Source: Flexivirga endophytica
Lineage (GTDB): Bacteria > Actinomycetota > Actinomycetes > Actinomycetales > Dermatophilaceae
Length of the DNA stretch: 64,000 bases
Assembly: GCF_014640635.1 (NCBI RefSeq)
Contig: NZ_BMHI01000006.1
Location: 124,001-188,000, forward strand
Direction of reading: 5' to 3'
Part shown: positions 45,490-54,663 of the stretch, piece by piece
Layout of the letters: every line of letters starts with the position of its first letter
Position numbering within the stretch: the stretch's first letter is position 1
Made by a program: the position numbers and the translations under genes
Notes under the pieces: model-generated
What the model was told of the DNA's origin: nothing
The model's database searches: none
The model's input: the letters and a program-made list of their open reading frames with translations, nothing else

Positions 45490-45523
45490 ACAACGCCCAC
45501 GACCTTTCGGTCGTGGGCGTTGT
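45490..45523 (+). terminator. CarD terminator stem overlapping the ispD start
   Basis: ACAACGCCCACGACC (45490-45504) pairs perfectly with GGTCGTGGGCGTTGT (45509-45523) around TTTC. The 3' arm contains the likely GTG start of ispD (45513), so the stem could both end carD transcription and hide the ispD initiation site. Confidence 0.85.
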
Positions 45524-46841
45524 CGTGGTCGCGGCAGGCATGGGTGTCCGGTTGGGCGCCGGTATGCCGAAGGCCCTCGTCCGGGTCGGTGGTCGCACCC
45601 TGGTCGAGCACGCCGTCGACCGCTCCCTTCGCTGGTTGAGTAGTCTCGACGGCGCGGCGAGGAACGAGCCGAGGCGTCGGGACGTATCGAAACCTGCGGC
45701 AGCCGTGGTCGTCGTCGCACCAGCGACACACCTGGCCGAGTTCCGGGCACTCCTGCCGGAGGTGACCGTCATACCGGGCGGCGCGGAGCGCACCGACTCG
45801 GTGGCCGCCGGCCTGGCGGCGCTGCCACGCGAGGTCGACATCGTGCTGGTCCATGACGCAGCCCGTGCCCTGGCGCCACCGGCACTGTTCGGCGCGGTCG
45901 CCGCTGCGGTCGCCGCTGGTGCGGACGCCGTCGTCCCCGGCCTACCGGTCAGCGACACCATCAAGCAGATCGACGGCACGGCAAGGGTCGTGCGGACACC
46001 GGACCGCTCGTCCCTGCGCGCGGTGCAGACCCCGCAGGGCTTCCGGCGGGCAGCACTGCAAGCGGCGCACACCCGCGGCGGTGACGCCACCGACGACGCG
46101 ATGCTGATCGAGCGCGCCGGCGGCACCGTCCAGGTCATCGACGGTGACCCGCTCGCGATGAAGGTCACCCTGCCGCCCGACATCGAAGCCGCCGAGCGGA
46201 TGCTGGCACGCGCTAGCGGGTTGAGTAGGTCGGGGGAGCGCAGGCGGGGCCCCCGCGAAGTATTCGGAGGAGCGGAGCGGGGGAGAAACTTCGTGGGGTG
46301 CCGGAGCGGAGGGGACCGTATCGAAACCGCGCGGCCGACCCTTGTCATCCTCGGCGGTCTGCCCGGCACCGGCAAGACCACGCTGGCACGAGCACTCGCC
46401 CGACGGATCCCCTTGGCGCACATACGTGTCGACACGATCGAGGCCACCCTGGTGCACACCGGGCTGGCCGACAAGATCACCGGGCCCGAGGGGTATGCCG
46501 TGGCCTTCCGGATGGCGGGTGACCAGCTGGCCCTTGGCCTGTCCGTCGTCGCCGACACCGTCAACCCGATGCCCGAGACCCGCGACTGGTGGCGTGACGT
46601 CGCCACCACCCACCACGCCCGAGTCGTCGAGGTCGAGCTGCACTGCTCGGACAGCGCGCTGCACGAGCGACGGGTCGGCGAGCGGGAGTCCGACATACCG
46701 GGCCTGCAGGTCCCGACCTGGCAGCACGTGCTGGATCGCGAATACCACCCATGGTCCCCCGACCTGCGTCTCGATGCCGCGACGTCCACGCCGGACGAGC
46801 TCGCCGACACTGTGATCGACTGGATGAGGAGTCACCCATGA
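45513..46841 (+). CDS. ispD: IspD fused to a P-loop kinase-like domain
   Basis: An open frame of 442 codons. The first part is 2-C-methyl-D-erythritol 4-phosphate cytidylyltransferase ([46 protein letters not shown]), the CTP-dependent step of the MEP isoprenoid pathway. An in-frame insert of about 20 residues, encoded by a dispersed repeat (45633-45694), lies between HAVDRSL and VVVVAP. After the IspD end a second repeat (46219-46328) encodes a linker to an AAA_33/zeta-like ATPase ([18 protein letters not shown]). GTG 46293, with GGGGGAG seven bases upstream, could start the kinase separately. The stop overlaps ispF by 4 bases. Confidence 0.85.
   Translation: MGVVVVAAGMGVRLGAGMPKALVRVGGRTLVEHAVDRSLRWLSSLDGAARNEPRRRDVSKPAAAVVVVAPATHLAEFRALLPEVTVIPGGAERTDSVAAGLAALPREVDIVLVHDAARALAPPALFGAVAAAVAAGADAVVPGLPVSDTIKQIDGTARVVRTPDRSSLRAVQTPQGFRRAALQAAHTRGGDATDDAMLIERAGGTVQVIDGDPLAMKVTLPPDIEAAERMLARASGLSRSGERRRGPREVFGGAERGRNFVGCRSGGDRIETARPTLVILGGLPGTGKTTLARALARRIPLAHIRVDTIEATLVHTGLADKITGPEGYAVAFRMAGDQLALGLSVVADTVNPMPETRDWWRDVATTHHARVVEVELHCSDSALHERRVGERESDIPGLQVPTWQHVLDREYHPWSPDLRLDAATSTPDELADTVIDWMRSHP
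45633..45694 (+). repeat. Dispersed element, short copy D4 inside ispD
   Basis: It begins TGGTTGAGTAG and ends GTATCGAAACC, the same boundaries as the other copies. It preserves the ispD reading frame and encodes [14 protein letters not shown] and adjoining residues. Confidence 0.8.
46219..46328 (+). repeat. Dispersed element, copy D3 between the ispD and kinase parts
   Basis: It begins GGTTGAGTAGG and ends GTATCGAAACC. The interior, from CGCGAAGTATTCGGAGGAGC through GTGGGGTGCCGGAGCG, is nearly identical to copies D1 and D2. It has no stop codon in the ispD frame. Confidence 0.88.
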
Positions 46842-47320
46842 TGTTGCCGCGCACCGGGATCGGTGTCGACGTCCATGGCTTTGCCGAGGACGATAGGTCG
46901 CTGTGGCTCGCCGGGCTGGAATGGCCGGGGGAGCGCGGCGTCGAGGGGCACAGCGACGGGGACGTGGCCGCCCACGCGATGTGTGACGCGCTGTTCTCGG
47001 CCGCCGGGATCGGTGACCTCGGCGCACATTTCGGCGTCGACCGCCCGGAGCTGGCCGGTGCCTCGGGCGCCCGCCTGCTGGCCGAAGCCCGAAATATCCT
47101 GGCAGACAACGGTTTCCAGATCGGCAACGTCGCCGTGCAGGTCATCGCCAATCGCCCGAAGATCGGCAAGCGTCGCGCCGAGGCGCAGGCGGCTCTGTCC
47201 AATGCGCTGGGCGGTGTGCCGGTGTCGGTCGCCGGCACCACGACGGAAGGCCTCGGGCTGACAGGTCGCGGTGAAGGGGTCGCGGCCATCGCGACCGCTC
47301 TCGTCATACGCGCCGACTGA
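46838..47320 (+). CDS. ispF: 2-C-methyl-D-erythritol 2,4-cyclodiphosphate synthase
   Basis: A 160-residue MEP-pathway enzyme forming the cyclic diphosphate intermediate. The zinc-binding GVDVHGF (Asp and His) is present near the start, along with [16 protein letters not shown] (read here as [14 protein letters not shown]). [18 protein letters not shown] and the C-terminal [17 protein letters not shown] are also clear. ATG 46838 overlaps the upstream stop by 4 bases and has GAGGAG about seven bases before it. It pairs with ispD functionally and by operon. Confidence 0.96.
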   Translation: MMLPRTGIGVDVHGFAEDDRSLWLAGLEWPGERGVEGHSDGDVAAHAMCDALFSAAGIGDLGAHFGVDRPELAGASGARLLAEARNILADNGFQIGNVAVQVIANRPKIGKRRAEAQAALSNALGGVPVSVAGTTTEGLGLTGRGEGVAAIATALVIRAD

Positions 47321-48223
47321 TCAGCCGTTCAACGACGGCATCGAGCCGTGGTGGACGCTGCGTATGACGTGCGGCGTCGTGGAGCGGTAACGGAGTGCGC
47401 TCGACTCGTAGATGAGGTGCAAGCGCCCGGCCGCATATGCGAGGCCCTCGGAGCGCGGAGGGCAGGTGATCCAGTTCCCGATGCGTGCGTCACCGTTGTA
47501 GCGCGTATGGCGGGGCCAGACGACCAGCCGGCTGTCGGCCGTTCCCCAGGACGTGGACCAGACGATCCGGTTGCCGACGACCGCGACACCTTGGACCTTC
47601 GGCGGTGTCGGCAGCACTTCGCGGCGAGTCAGTGCGCCGCTGCTGGCCACCGCGTAGCGATACATCGAAGAGCGGTGGTAGTGGTCGCAGGTGCCGACCC
47701 AGACGTTCTCACCCTGGCCGAACGCGTATGACGCGTCGCTCGCGATGTCGGCGGTGTGGTCCGCACGGATCAGGCTTCCGCTCGGCTTGCTGAGCCTGGA
47801 GACGGGGTAGCGGAGCAACCTTCCGTCCATCGCCACCCAGAAGAAGTGACCTGTGGTGGCGATGCCGCCGACGTGCCGCTGGGTGTCCAGGATCAGCGTC
47901 TTGATCGGCCTGAGGGTCGCACGGTGCAGGATCACGATCCTGCTGTTGGCCCGCTTCTTCCAGTCGTCGCCCTCGTAGCGCGAGTCGTAGTAACTGATGA
48001 TCAGCAGATCGCGGCCCCAGTTGGTCAGGCCCTGCGCGGCCCAGTGGGTGTCGTGCATGGGGAAGCCACGGGGTCCCACATCGAAGTAGCGGTAGTACTC
48101 CGAGTACTTCGCCGGGTGCGTCGCCGCGAACGACGGCTGCGCTGTCAACGCCGTTGCAGTGGTCGCCGCGGCTGCCGCGAGGCCGCCGCCGAGGAGGGTG
48201 CGTCTGGTCAAGCCGGTCATCAT
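47321..48223 (-). CDS. Tat-exported protein of unknown function, possible beta-propeller
   Basis: A 300-residue protein with a twin-arginine signal (LTRRTLLGGGLAAAAA, cleavage near SFA-A). The mature part contains RHVGGIATTGHFFWVAMDG, NVWVGTCDHYHRSS, VQGVAVVGNRIVWSTSWG and RSEGLAYAAGRLHLIYESS, which look like successive propeller blades. It resembles the Sec-exported 32884-34068 protein in the HVGGIA block and in layout. No active site can be named. Its stop abuts the ispF stop without a gap. Confidence 0.8.
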   Translation of the reverse strand: MMTGLTRRTLLGGGLAAAAATTATALTAQPSFAATHPAKYSEYYRYFDVGPRGFPMHDTHWAAQGLTNWGRDLLIISYYDSRYEGDDWKKRANSRIVILHRATLRPIKTLILDTQRHVGGIATTGHFFWVAMDGRLLRYPVSRLSKPSGSLIRADHTADIASDASYAFGQGENVWVGTCDHYHRSSMYRYAVASSGALTRREVLPTPPKVQGVAVVGNRIVWSTSWGTADSRLVVWPRHTRYNGDARIGNWITCPPRSEGLAYAAGRLHLIYESSALRYRSTTPHVIRSVHHGSMPSLNG

Positions 48224-48352
48224 GAGTTCCTTCGCCGAGCGTCACGCATCTGCCCGTGGCGCGTTGTTCAGTCGACGGTGAGCGGACGGTGCCGGTTCCC
48301 TGGACGGATGGCGGTTAGGCTGCTCGGAACGTCCGAAACGAGAGGAATCCCG

Positions 48353-48985
48353 GTGAGCGACATACGGATCGACAAGGTGGTCACCTCAGGCACGTTCAGC
48401 CTGGACGGCGGCACGTGGGACGTCGACAACAACGTCTGGATCGTCGGCGACGATGAATCATGCGTGGTGATCGACGCGGCGCACGACGCCGACGCGATCA
48501 ACAAGGCGATCGGTGAGCGGCGCCTCACCCAGATCCTGTGCACCCACGGACACGACGACCACATCGACGCGGTCAGTGACCTGGTCGCGTTGCGTCCGGA
48601 GGCGAAGGTGTCGATCCACGACGCCGACCGGATGCTGTGGGACCGGGTGATCAGCGATGCGCCGGACGGTGCGCTGTCCGACGGTCAGACGATCGACATC
48701 GGCGGTGCGCAGCTGACCGTGCTCCACACGCCCGGACACTCGCCGGGTGCGTGTTGCTTCCTGCTGGCCGGTGAGGGTCAGCTCTTCAGCGGGGACACCC
48801 TCTTCCAGGGCGGGCCCGGGGCGACGGGTCGTTCGTTCAGTGACTTCGACACGATCATCGACTCGATCCGCGCCAAGTTGCTGACGCTGCCGCCGGAGAC
48901 CGTGGTGCACACGGGGCACGGCGACGACACCTCGATCGGCGCGGAGGCGCCGCACCTGCAGGAGTGGATCGACCGGGGCGAGTGA
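48353..48985 (+). CDS. MBL-fold metallohydrolase
   Basis: A 210-residue protein with the metallo-beta-lactamase fold. It has the metal motif THGHDDH (HxHxDH), a later HTPGHSPGACCF His, the bridging Asp in FSGDTLFQGGPG and a C-terminal HTGHGD. This is the pattern of glyoxalase II-like hydrolases; the substrate is unknown. GTG 48353 has GAGGA eight bases upstream. It is followed 44 bases later by cysS. Confidence 0.9.
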   Translation: MSDIRIDKVVTSGTFSLDGGTWDVDNNVWIVGDDESCVVIDAAHDADAINKAIGERRLTQILCTHGHDDHIDAVSDLVALRPEAKVSIHDADRMLWDRVISDAPDGALSDGQTIDIGGAQLTVLHTPGHSPGACCFLLAGEGQLFSGDTLFQGGPGATGRSFSDFDTIIDSIRAKLLTLPPETVVHTGHGDDTSIGAEAPHLQEWIDRGE

Positions 48986-49029
48986 TGCGGGTGGCGGGAG
49001 GACCGGCCCACGGCCGTTAAACTCGCCAG

Positions 49030-50451
49030 GTGACTTTGCAGATATTCGACACCGCCACCGGTAGCCAGCGGCCCTTCGAGCCGCTGCGTGAGGGACATGT
49101 CGGCATCTACATCTGTGGGCTCACCACGCAGGGAGCCCCGCACATCGGCCACGTGCGCTTCGCCGTCGCCTTCGACATCCTGCGTCGCTGGCTCACCACC
49201 GGTCACGGGTATGACGTGACGCTGGTGCGCAACGTCACCGACATCGACGACAAGATCCTGGCGAAGTCCGCCGAGGCGGACGTGCCGTGGAACCAGTGGT
49301 CCTACAACTTCGAGCGCGCCACCAACGACGCACTCGACCTGCTGGGCGTGCTGCGGCCGAGCTACGAGCCGCGGGCCACCGGTCACATCACCGACATGGT
49401 GGACCTGGTCCGGATGCTCATCGACAAGGGTCACGCCTACCCGGCGGAGGACGGGTCCGGCGACGTCTACTTCGACGTGAAGTCCTGGCCCGAGTACGGC
49501 CAGCTGACCCGGCAGCGCATCGACGACATGGAGCCTGCCGCCGATGCGGACCCGCGCGGCAAGCGCGACCCGCGCGACTTCGCCCTCTGGAAGGGCAGCA
49601 AGTCGGGTGAGCCGGCGAACGCCTCCTGGCCGACGCCGTGGGGTGACGGGCGCCCGGGTTGGCACCTGGAGTGCTCGGCGATGGTGCGCCGCTGGTTGGG
49701 GGACACCTTCGACATACACGGCGGCGGCATCGACCTGCGCTTCCCGCACCACGAGAACGAGCAGGCCCAATCTCGTGGCGCCGGACTCGGTTTCGCGCGC
49801 TACTGGATGCACAACGGCTGGGTCACCATCTCCGGCGAGAAGATGAGCAAGTCGCTGGGCAACAGCCTCGCGGTGCTCGAACTGACCAAGACGGTGCGGC
49901 CGCTGGTGTTGCGCTACTACCTCGGCGCGGTGCACTACCGGTCCACCATCGAATATCAGCCCGGTTCGCTCGACGAGGCGGCTGCGGCGGTGGAGCGGAT
50001 CGAAGGTTTCCTCGACCGTGCGCTGCCGTCCGGCTTGGCCGAGAGTGGCGCCATACCAACGGCTTTCGCGGAGGCGATGGACGACGACCTCAACGTCTCC
50101 GGCGCGCTCGCGGTGGTCTTCGACCACATCCGGCAGGGCAACATCGCACTCGACGACGGCGACACCGGCAAGGCCGCCGAGATCGCCGGTCAGGTCGTTG
50201 CGATGACCGAGGTGCTGGGCGTCAATCCGCTTGCCAAGCAATGGAATTCCAGTGGTGACGGTGCGACGACGGCAGCCCTCGGCTCCTTGGTCGAGTCGTT
50301 GATCGACGCGCGAGCGCGAGCCCGCAAGGACCGAGACTTCACCACCGCGGACCAGATCCGCGACCAACTGACCGCCGCCGGCATCGCCGTCGAAGACTCG
50401 CCGGACGGCGCCCGCTGGACGGTCACCGGCAAACCGACGAAGGACGACTGA
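49030..50451 (+). CDS. cysS: Cysteinyl-tRNA synthetase
   Basis: A 473-residue class I synthetase charging tRNA-Cys. The zinc ligands Cys29, the Cys of LECSAM and the His/Glu of HHENE are present, as are HIGH (38-41) and KMSKS (271-275). The segment after Cys29 reads [13 protein letters not shown] rather than the usual CGPTVQ-type, a mild deviation. The C-terminal DALR-like helical region ([18 protein letters not shown]) is intact. It starts at GTG 49030 and is followed by rlmB two bases later. Confidence 0.95.
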   Translation: MTLQIFDTATGSQRPFEPLREGHVGIYICGLTTQGAPHIGHVRFAVAFDILRRWLTTGHGYDVTLVRNVTDIDDKILAKSAEADVPWNQWSYNFERATNDALDLLGVLRPSYEPRATGHITDMVDLVRMLIDKGHAYPAEDGSGDVYFDVKSWPEYGQLTRQRIDDMEPAADADPRGKRDPRDFALWKGSKSGEPANASWPTPWGDGRPGWHLECSAMVRRWLGDTFDIHGGGIDLRFPHHENEQAQSRGAGLGFARYWMHNGWVTISGEKMSKSLGNSLAVLELTKTVRPLVLRYYLGAVHYRSTIEYQPGSLDEAAAAVERIEGFLDRALPSGLAESGAIPTAFAEAMDDDLNVSGALAVVFDHIRQGNIALDDGDTGKAAEIAGQVVAMTEVLGVNPLAKQWNSSGDGATTAALGSLVESLIDARARARKDRDFTTADQIRDQLTAAGIAVEDSPDGARWTVTGKPTKDD

Positions 50452-50452
50452 A

Positions 50453-51409
50453 GTGCCTGGAAATTCAAGCCGCCGCGGAGCGGTCCGCAAGGGCAACTCA
50501 CGCAAGGGACCGCAGGTCGGCACCGGCGGCCACAAGCGCCGCTCGCTGGAGGGGAAGGGACCGACGCCGAAGGCCGGCGATCGCCCGAACCACAAGGCCT
50601 ACAAGGCAGCTCGCAAGTCCGACCCGGGCAAGCAGGGTGCCGCGCGACGTCCGCAGCGGTCCGCCAAACAGTCCGGTGAGCTGATCGTCGGCCGCAACTC
50701 GGTGCTCGAAGCGCTGCGCATGGGGGTCCCCGCCACTGCCCTGTATGTCGCAGGGCGCATCGACTCGGACGACCGAGTCAAGGAGGCGCTGAAGATCGCC
50801 GCCGATGACGTCATCCCGATCATGGAGGCGCAGCGCACCGAGTTGGATCGTCTGGCCGACGGCACACCGCACCAGGGGCTGGCGTTGCAGGTGCCGGCAT
50901 ACGAATATGCCCACCCCGAGGACCTGGTCAACCCCGAGGCTCCCGGCACGCAACTCGTCGTCGCGCTCGACGGCATCACCGACCCGCGCAACCTCGGCGC
51001 GATCGTGCGCTCGGTCGCGGCCTTCGGCGGGCACGGCGTGATCGTGCCCGAGCGCCGATCGGCCGGTATGACGGCCGCCGCCTGGAAGACCTCCGCCGGC
51101 GCCGCCGCGCGGATCCCGGTGGCCCTTGCCGGCAACCTGACCAGGACGCTTACCGACTTCCGTAAGGCCGGGTTCTTCGTCATCGGCCTCGACATGGACG
51201 GTGACGTCGAGCTGCCCGGACTCGAGCTCGCGACCGAACCGCTCGTGGTCGTGGTGGGTTCGGAGGGCAAGGGCCTGTCCCGGCTGGTGCGGGAGACCTG
51301 CGACCAGATCGTGTCGGTCCCGATGAGCTCGTCGGTCGAGTCGCTCAATGCCGGCATCGCCGCGTCGGTCACGCTCTACGAAGTGGCCCGGCTGCGCGCA
51401 CAGGGCTGA
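50453..51409 (+). CDS. rlmB: 23S rRNA 2'-O-methyltransferase, RlmB/SpoU family
   Basis: A 318-residue protein with a very basic, probably disordered N-terminus (1-73). The SpoU substrate-binding domain (GRNSVLEAL) follows, then the trefoil-knot methyltransferase with motifs [30 protein letters not shown] and [18 protein letters not shown]. It should methylate the ribose of a 23S rRNA guanosine. Located right behind cysS, as in other actinobacteria. Confidence 0.94.
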   Translation: MPGNSSRRGAVRKGNSRKGPQVGTGGHKRRSLEGKGPTPKAGDRPNHKAYKAARKSDPGKQGAARRPQRSAKQSGELIVGRNSVLEALRMGVPATALYVAGRIDSDDRVKEALKIAADDVIPIMEAQRTELDRLADGTPHQGLALQVPAYEYAHPEDLVNPEAPGTQLVVALDGITDPRNLGAIVRSVAAFGGHGVIVPERRSAGMTAAAWKTSAGAAARIPVALAGNLTRTLTDFRKAGFFVIGLDMDGDVELPGLELATEPLVVVVGSEGKGLSRLVRETCDQIVSVPMSSSVESLNAGIAASVTLYEVARLRAQG

Positions 51410-51505
51410 CCACGATCCGGTCCGTTCTCGCGGGATGGAACCGCAGGTGCTTCTGCGTGGTCTGACGTATGGTTTCGGGCACATCGCAACGATCGAGAGC
51501 AGGAC

Positions 51506-52069
51506 ATGAGCAACTACAACGACAATTCCGGCGGCTACGGCGGCAGTTACCCGGGCAACGGTGAGTCGTCGGGCGGACAGTCGTCCGACCCGCAATACGG
51601 CAGCCAGCCGCCGCAGGGCAATTACGACCAGCAGGGTGGTTACGGGCAGCAGGCCTACGGTCAGCCCACTTACGGGCAACCGCAGTATGCCGGTCAGGGT
51701 GGTTCCGAGCCGATGTTCTTCATCCTGAACATGGGACAGGAGCAGGGGCCGGTCCCCTACTCGCAACTCGGTCAGATGGCCGCGGCGGGGGCGCTCAAGG
51801 GTGAGACTCCGGTCCGCGATGCGAACACCGGCGCGGTGTTGCCGGCCAAGCAGCTGCCCGGCGTGTTCTCCAGCAAGGACTGGCTGACCGCGGTGCTGCT
51901 GTCGTTCTTCCTCGGCGGCCTGGGCGTGGACCGGTTCTACCTGGGTCAGATCGGTCTCGGCATCCTCAAGCTGGTCACGCTCGGCGCTTGCGGCATCTGG
52001 TCGCTCATCGACTTCATCATGCTGCTGATGCACAAGATCAACGACTCCGAGGGCAAGCCACTGGCCTGA
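51506..52069 (+). CDS. TM2-domain membrane protein with GYF_2-like domain
   Basis: A 187-residue protein. Residues 1-67 are Gly/Gln/Tyr/Ser-rich low complexity. Residues 70-115 look like a GYF_2 domain ([19 protein letters not shown]). The C-terminal part is a TM2 domain ([20 protein letters not shown], then [15 protein letters not shown]) with two membrane helices joined by the conserved Asp-Arg-Phe-Tyr. The function is unknown. The ATG at 51506 follows GAGAGCAGG. Confidence 0.88.
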   Translation: MSNYNDNSGGYGGSYPGNGESSGGQSSDPQYGSQPPQGNYDQQGGYGQQAYGQPTYGQPQYAGQGGSEPMFFILNMGQEQGPVPYSQLGQMAAAGALKGETPVRDANTGAVLPAKQLPGVFSSKDWLTAVLLSFFLGGLGVDRFYLGQIGLGILKLVTLGACGIWSLIDFIMLLMHKINDSEGKPLA

Positions 52070-52092
52070 CCCTCGAACTTCGTGAGATGAAG

Positions 52093-52123
52093 ACGCCCCG
52101 CCGGTGTGCAACCGGCGGGGCGT
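52093..52123 (+). terminator. Hairpin terminator after the TM2 gene
   Basis: ACGCCCCGCCGGT pairs perfectly with ACCGGCGGGGCGT around GTGCA, 24 bases after the stop. The octamer CGTCATAC follows within four bases. Confidence 0.88.
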
Positions 52124-52141
52124 TCGTCATACGGGAGCAGA

Positions 52142-53383
52142 TCACCGCTCGGCGCGGACCGGCATCTCGTCGGTGTCGACGCCCACGACCGTGCTGTCGT
52201 CGGGCTTGTCCGGCAGGACCTTGGTGATGTAGTCGGCCACGGCGTCCTCGATCGGGAAGTCGCGCTGGGCGGCTTCGGACATGTACCAGCGGTGCTCGAG
52301 GACCTCGTGGAACAGCTCGGCGGGTTCGATCTTGCGCCGCATCTCCGGGGGAGCAGCGCGGGTGACCGGCTCGTAGACCTGCATCAGCCAGTCGTGTGCG
52401 ACCTGCTCCTCGTCGTCGTTCTGCCGCTCCTTTGAGGCTCGGTAGGAGTCCAGGTCGTTGAGCAGCCGGCGGGCCTGGTTGTCCTCGACATCGAGCCCGG
52501 TCAGGCGCAGCAGCCGGCGGCAATGGTGGCCCGCGTCGACGATCTTCGGCTGGATCTGGATCGTGGCGCCGTCGAAGTCAGTGGTGATGTCGAGTTCGCC
52601 GACGTCGAAGCCGAGGGAGTTGAGCCGCCTGATGCGCTCGTCGACGCGCCAGCGCTCGCCGACGTCGAACTTCTCGATCTCGGTGAGCTCGCGCCACAGC
52701 ACCTCGTAGCGGTCGATGATGCGGTCCGAGATCTCCACCGGGTCGTGCTCCTCGCCGAGGAAGCCGCCGGCCTGCAGGTCCATCAACTCACCGGCGATGT
52801 TGACGCGGGCGATGTCCAGGTCGTGCTCGCGCTGGCCGTCGGTCAGCCGGTCGTGCAGCTCGCCGGTCTCGGCGTCCACGAGGTATGCCGCGAATTCACC
52901 TGCGCTGCGCTTGAAGAGCGTGTTGGACAGCGACACGTCGCCCCACCAGAAGCCGACCAGATGCAGGCGCACCAGCAGTACGGCGAGGGCATCGATCAGC
53001 CGGGTCGCGGTCTCCGGGCGCAGGCTCTGGCTGAGCATCGCGCGATAGGGCAGCGAGAACTGCAGGTGGCGGGTGAGCAGGCACGCGTCGAGCGGTTCAC
53101 CGTCCTTGGTCAGCCGCCCCTTGACCACACCGATCGGCTCGACGACGGGCTGACCGAGCCGGCGCAGCAAGCGAAGCATGTTGTATTCGCGGATCGCGAT
53201 CTCGGCCTTGATCTCCTTGACCGCCACCACGCGTCCCTCGACGCGCACGAAGCGCACGATGTGCCGGGAGAGGCCGCGGGGCAGCGCAGCGAGTCGGTCC
53301 TCCGGCCAGTCCACCAGCCGTTGCCGCCACGGGAGATCGAGCAGCGCGGGCCAGGGCCGGGCCGTGGTCATGTCGAGTGCCAC
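52142..53383 (-). CDS. DUF4032 protein with kinase-like N-terminal half
   Basis: A 413-residue cytoplasmic protein. The N-terminal half has VAVKEIKAEIAIREYNMLRL and GFWWGDVSLSNTLF, resembling the Lys-Glu pair and catalytic loop of lipopolysaccharide-kinase/protein-kinase folds. A DFG-like motif may be VDAETGE. The C-terminal half fits DUF4032. No substrate is known. It lies beside the sugar-import ATPase gene, which is common in actinobacteria. The start is GTG 53383, with ATG 53371 possible. Confidence 0.82.
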   Translation of the reverse strand: MALDMTTARPWPALLDLPWRQRLVDWPEDRLAALPRGLSRHIVRFVRVEGRVVAVKEIKAEIAIREYNMLRLLRRLGQPVVEPIGVVKGRLTKDGEPLDACLLTRHLQFSLPYRAMLSQSLRPETATRLIDALAVLLVRLHLVGFWWGDVSLSNTLFKRSAGEFAAYLVDAETGELHDRLTDGQREHDLDIARVNIAGELMDLQAGGFLGEEHDPVEISDRIIDRYEVLWRELTEIEKFDVGERWRVDERIRRLNSLGFDVGELDITTDFDGATIQIQPKIVDAGHHCRRLLRLTGLDVEDNQARRLLNDLDSYRASKERQNDDEEQVAHDWLMQVYEPVTRAAPPEMRRKIEPAELFHEVLEHRWYMSEAAQRDFPIEDAVADYITKVLPDKPDDSTVVGVDTDEMPVRAER

Positions 53384-53427
53384 GTCCCCATTCTGCCCGC
53401 ACCCGCGCCGACAGGCTCAGATACATA

Positions 53428-53480
53428 CCGAGAGGCTCAGCAATTTCGCCCGGAATTCGGGGATTTGCTGAGCCTCTCGG
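53428..53480 (-). terminator. Inverted repeat downstream of the sugar ATPase gene
   Basis: CCGAGAGGCTCAGCAA (53428-53443) pairs perfectly with TTGCTGAGCCTCTCGG (53465-53480) across a 21-base spacer. A partial direct copy, CGACAGGCTCAG, precedes it. It follows the ATPase stop by about 68 bases on the minus strand and precedes the DUF4032 gene. Terminator or protein-binding palindrome are both possible. Confidence 0.65.
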
Positions 53481-53547
53481 CGAAGGGAACGCGGCGGTGT
53501 ATGCCGCCGGACGCCGCCTTCGAGGCGGGGTCAACCCGCCATACGGG

Positions 53548-54663
53548 TCAGGACTCGATGCGCTCGCCGGTCTTGGGGTGGAAGAGGTGCAGGTGGTCAC
53601 CCTCGCCCTTGGGTGCGAAGTGGATGGTCTGGCCCTTCTCGGGCACCTGGCGGCCGTCGACGCGTGCCACGATCTGCTTCTCGTCCTCGGAGCCGCCGAG
53701 CTGCTTCTCGCCGGGCTGCTCGCCGATGGTGGTGCGGCCGTAGATGTAGGCGTCTGCGCCGAGCTCCTCGACCACGTCGACCTCGACCGGGATGCCGCCC
53801 TCGGCCGTTGGGACGAGGTCCTCGGGACGGATCCCGACGGTGACGGTCGTCTCGGCCTTGGCCAGCGTGGCCCGGTCGACCGGGTGGACGAGCGAACCCA
53901 GCTTGACCCCTGCGTCGGTGACCGGCACCTCCAGCAGGTTCATGGCCGGCGAGCCGATGAAGCCGGCGACGAAGACGTTGTTGGGGTGGTCGTACATCCT
54001 GCGCGGTGTGTCCAGCTGCTGTAGGACGCCGTCCTTGAGGACTGCGACGCGGTCACCCATCGTCATCGCCTCGACCTGGTCGTGGGTGACGTAGACCGTG
54101 GTGACGCCCAATCGCCTTTGCAGAGAAGCGATCTGGGTGCGGGTCTGGACGCGCAGCTTGGCGTCCAGGTTGGACAGCGGCTCGTCCATCAGGAAGACCT
54201 GCGGGGAACGCACGATCGCCCGGCCCATCGCGACGCGCTGTCGCTGACCACCCGAGAGTGCCTTCGGCTTGCGGTCGAGATAAGCCTCCAGGTCCAGGAT
54301 CTTGGCGGCTTCCTCGACGCGGCTGCGGATCTCGGTCTTGGACACACCCGCGATCTTCAGGGCGAAGCCCATGTTGTCGGCGACCGACATGTGCGGATAG
54401 AGCGCGTAGTTCTGGAAGACCATGGCCACGTCGCGGTCCTTGGGGGACAGGTTGGTGACGTCGCGGTCACCGATCATGATGCGCCCCTCGTTGACTTCTT
54501 CGAGGCCGGCGAGCATGCGCAGCGCGGTGGACTTTCCGGAGCCGGAGGGGCCGACGAGGACGAGGAACTCGCCGTCCTCGATGTCGATGTTCAGCTTGTC
54601 CACCGACGCGGTGTCAGCTCCGGGATAAACGCGGGTCGCTTGGTCATAGGTGACTGTCGCCAT
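53548..54663 (-). CDS. msmK: Sugar ABC transporter ATPase (MsmK/UgpC type)
   Basis: A 371-residue ATPase of the CUT1 sugar-transporter class. It has Walker A GPSGSGKST (38-46), the signature LSGGQRQR, Walker B FLMDEPLSNLDAKLR and a C-terminal regulatory OB-like domain (TVGIRPEDLVPTAEGG). Such ATPases serve several sugar importers. Here it is divergent from the maltose binding-protein gene, and the permease operon lacks its own ATPase, so it very probably energises MalFG. Confidence 0.92.
   Translation of the reverse strand: MATVTYDQATRVYPGADTASVDKLNIDIEDGEFLVLVGPSGSGKSTALRMLAGLEEVNEGRIMIGDRDVTNLSPKDRDVAMVFQNYALYPHMSVADNMGFALKIAGVSKTEIRSRVEEAAKILDLEAYLDRKPKALSGGQRQRVAMGRAIVRSPQVFLMDEPLSNLDAKLRVQTRTQIASLQRRLGVTTVYVTHDQVEAMTMGDRVAVLKDGVLQQLDTPRRMYDHPNNVFVAGFIGSPAMNLLEVPVTDAGVKLGSLVHPVDRATLAKAETTVTVGIRPEDLVPTAEGGIPVEVDVVEELGADAYIYGRTTIGEQPGEKQLGGSEDEKQIVARVDGRQVPEKGQTIHFAPKGEGDHLHLFHPKTGERIES

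Noticed and set aside
46219-46328. The repeat between ispD and the kinase considered as a frameshift or pseudogene scar
   Set aside because: The frame is open on both sides and through the element, both protein parts look complete, and the downstream ispF start is normally coupled.
48778-50595. Minus-strand open frame of 605 codons opposite cysS
   Set aside because: Cysteinyl-tRNA synthetase motifs are unmistakable on the plus strand, so this is a shadow frame.
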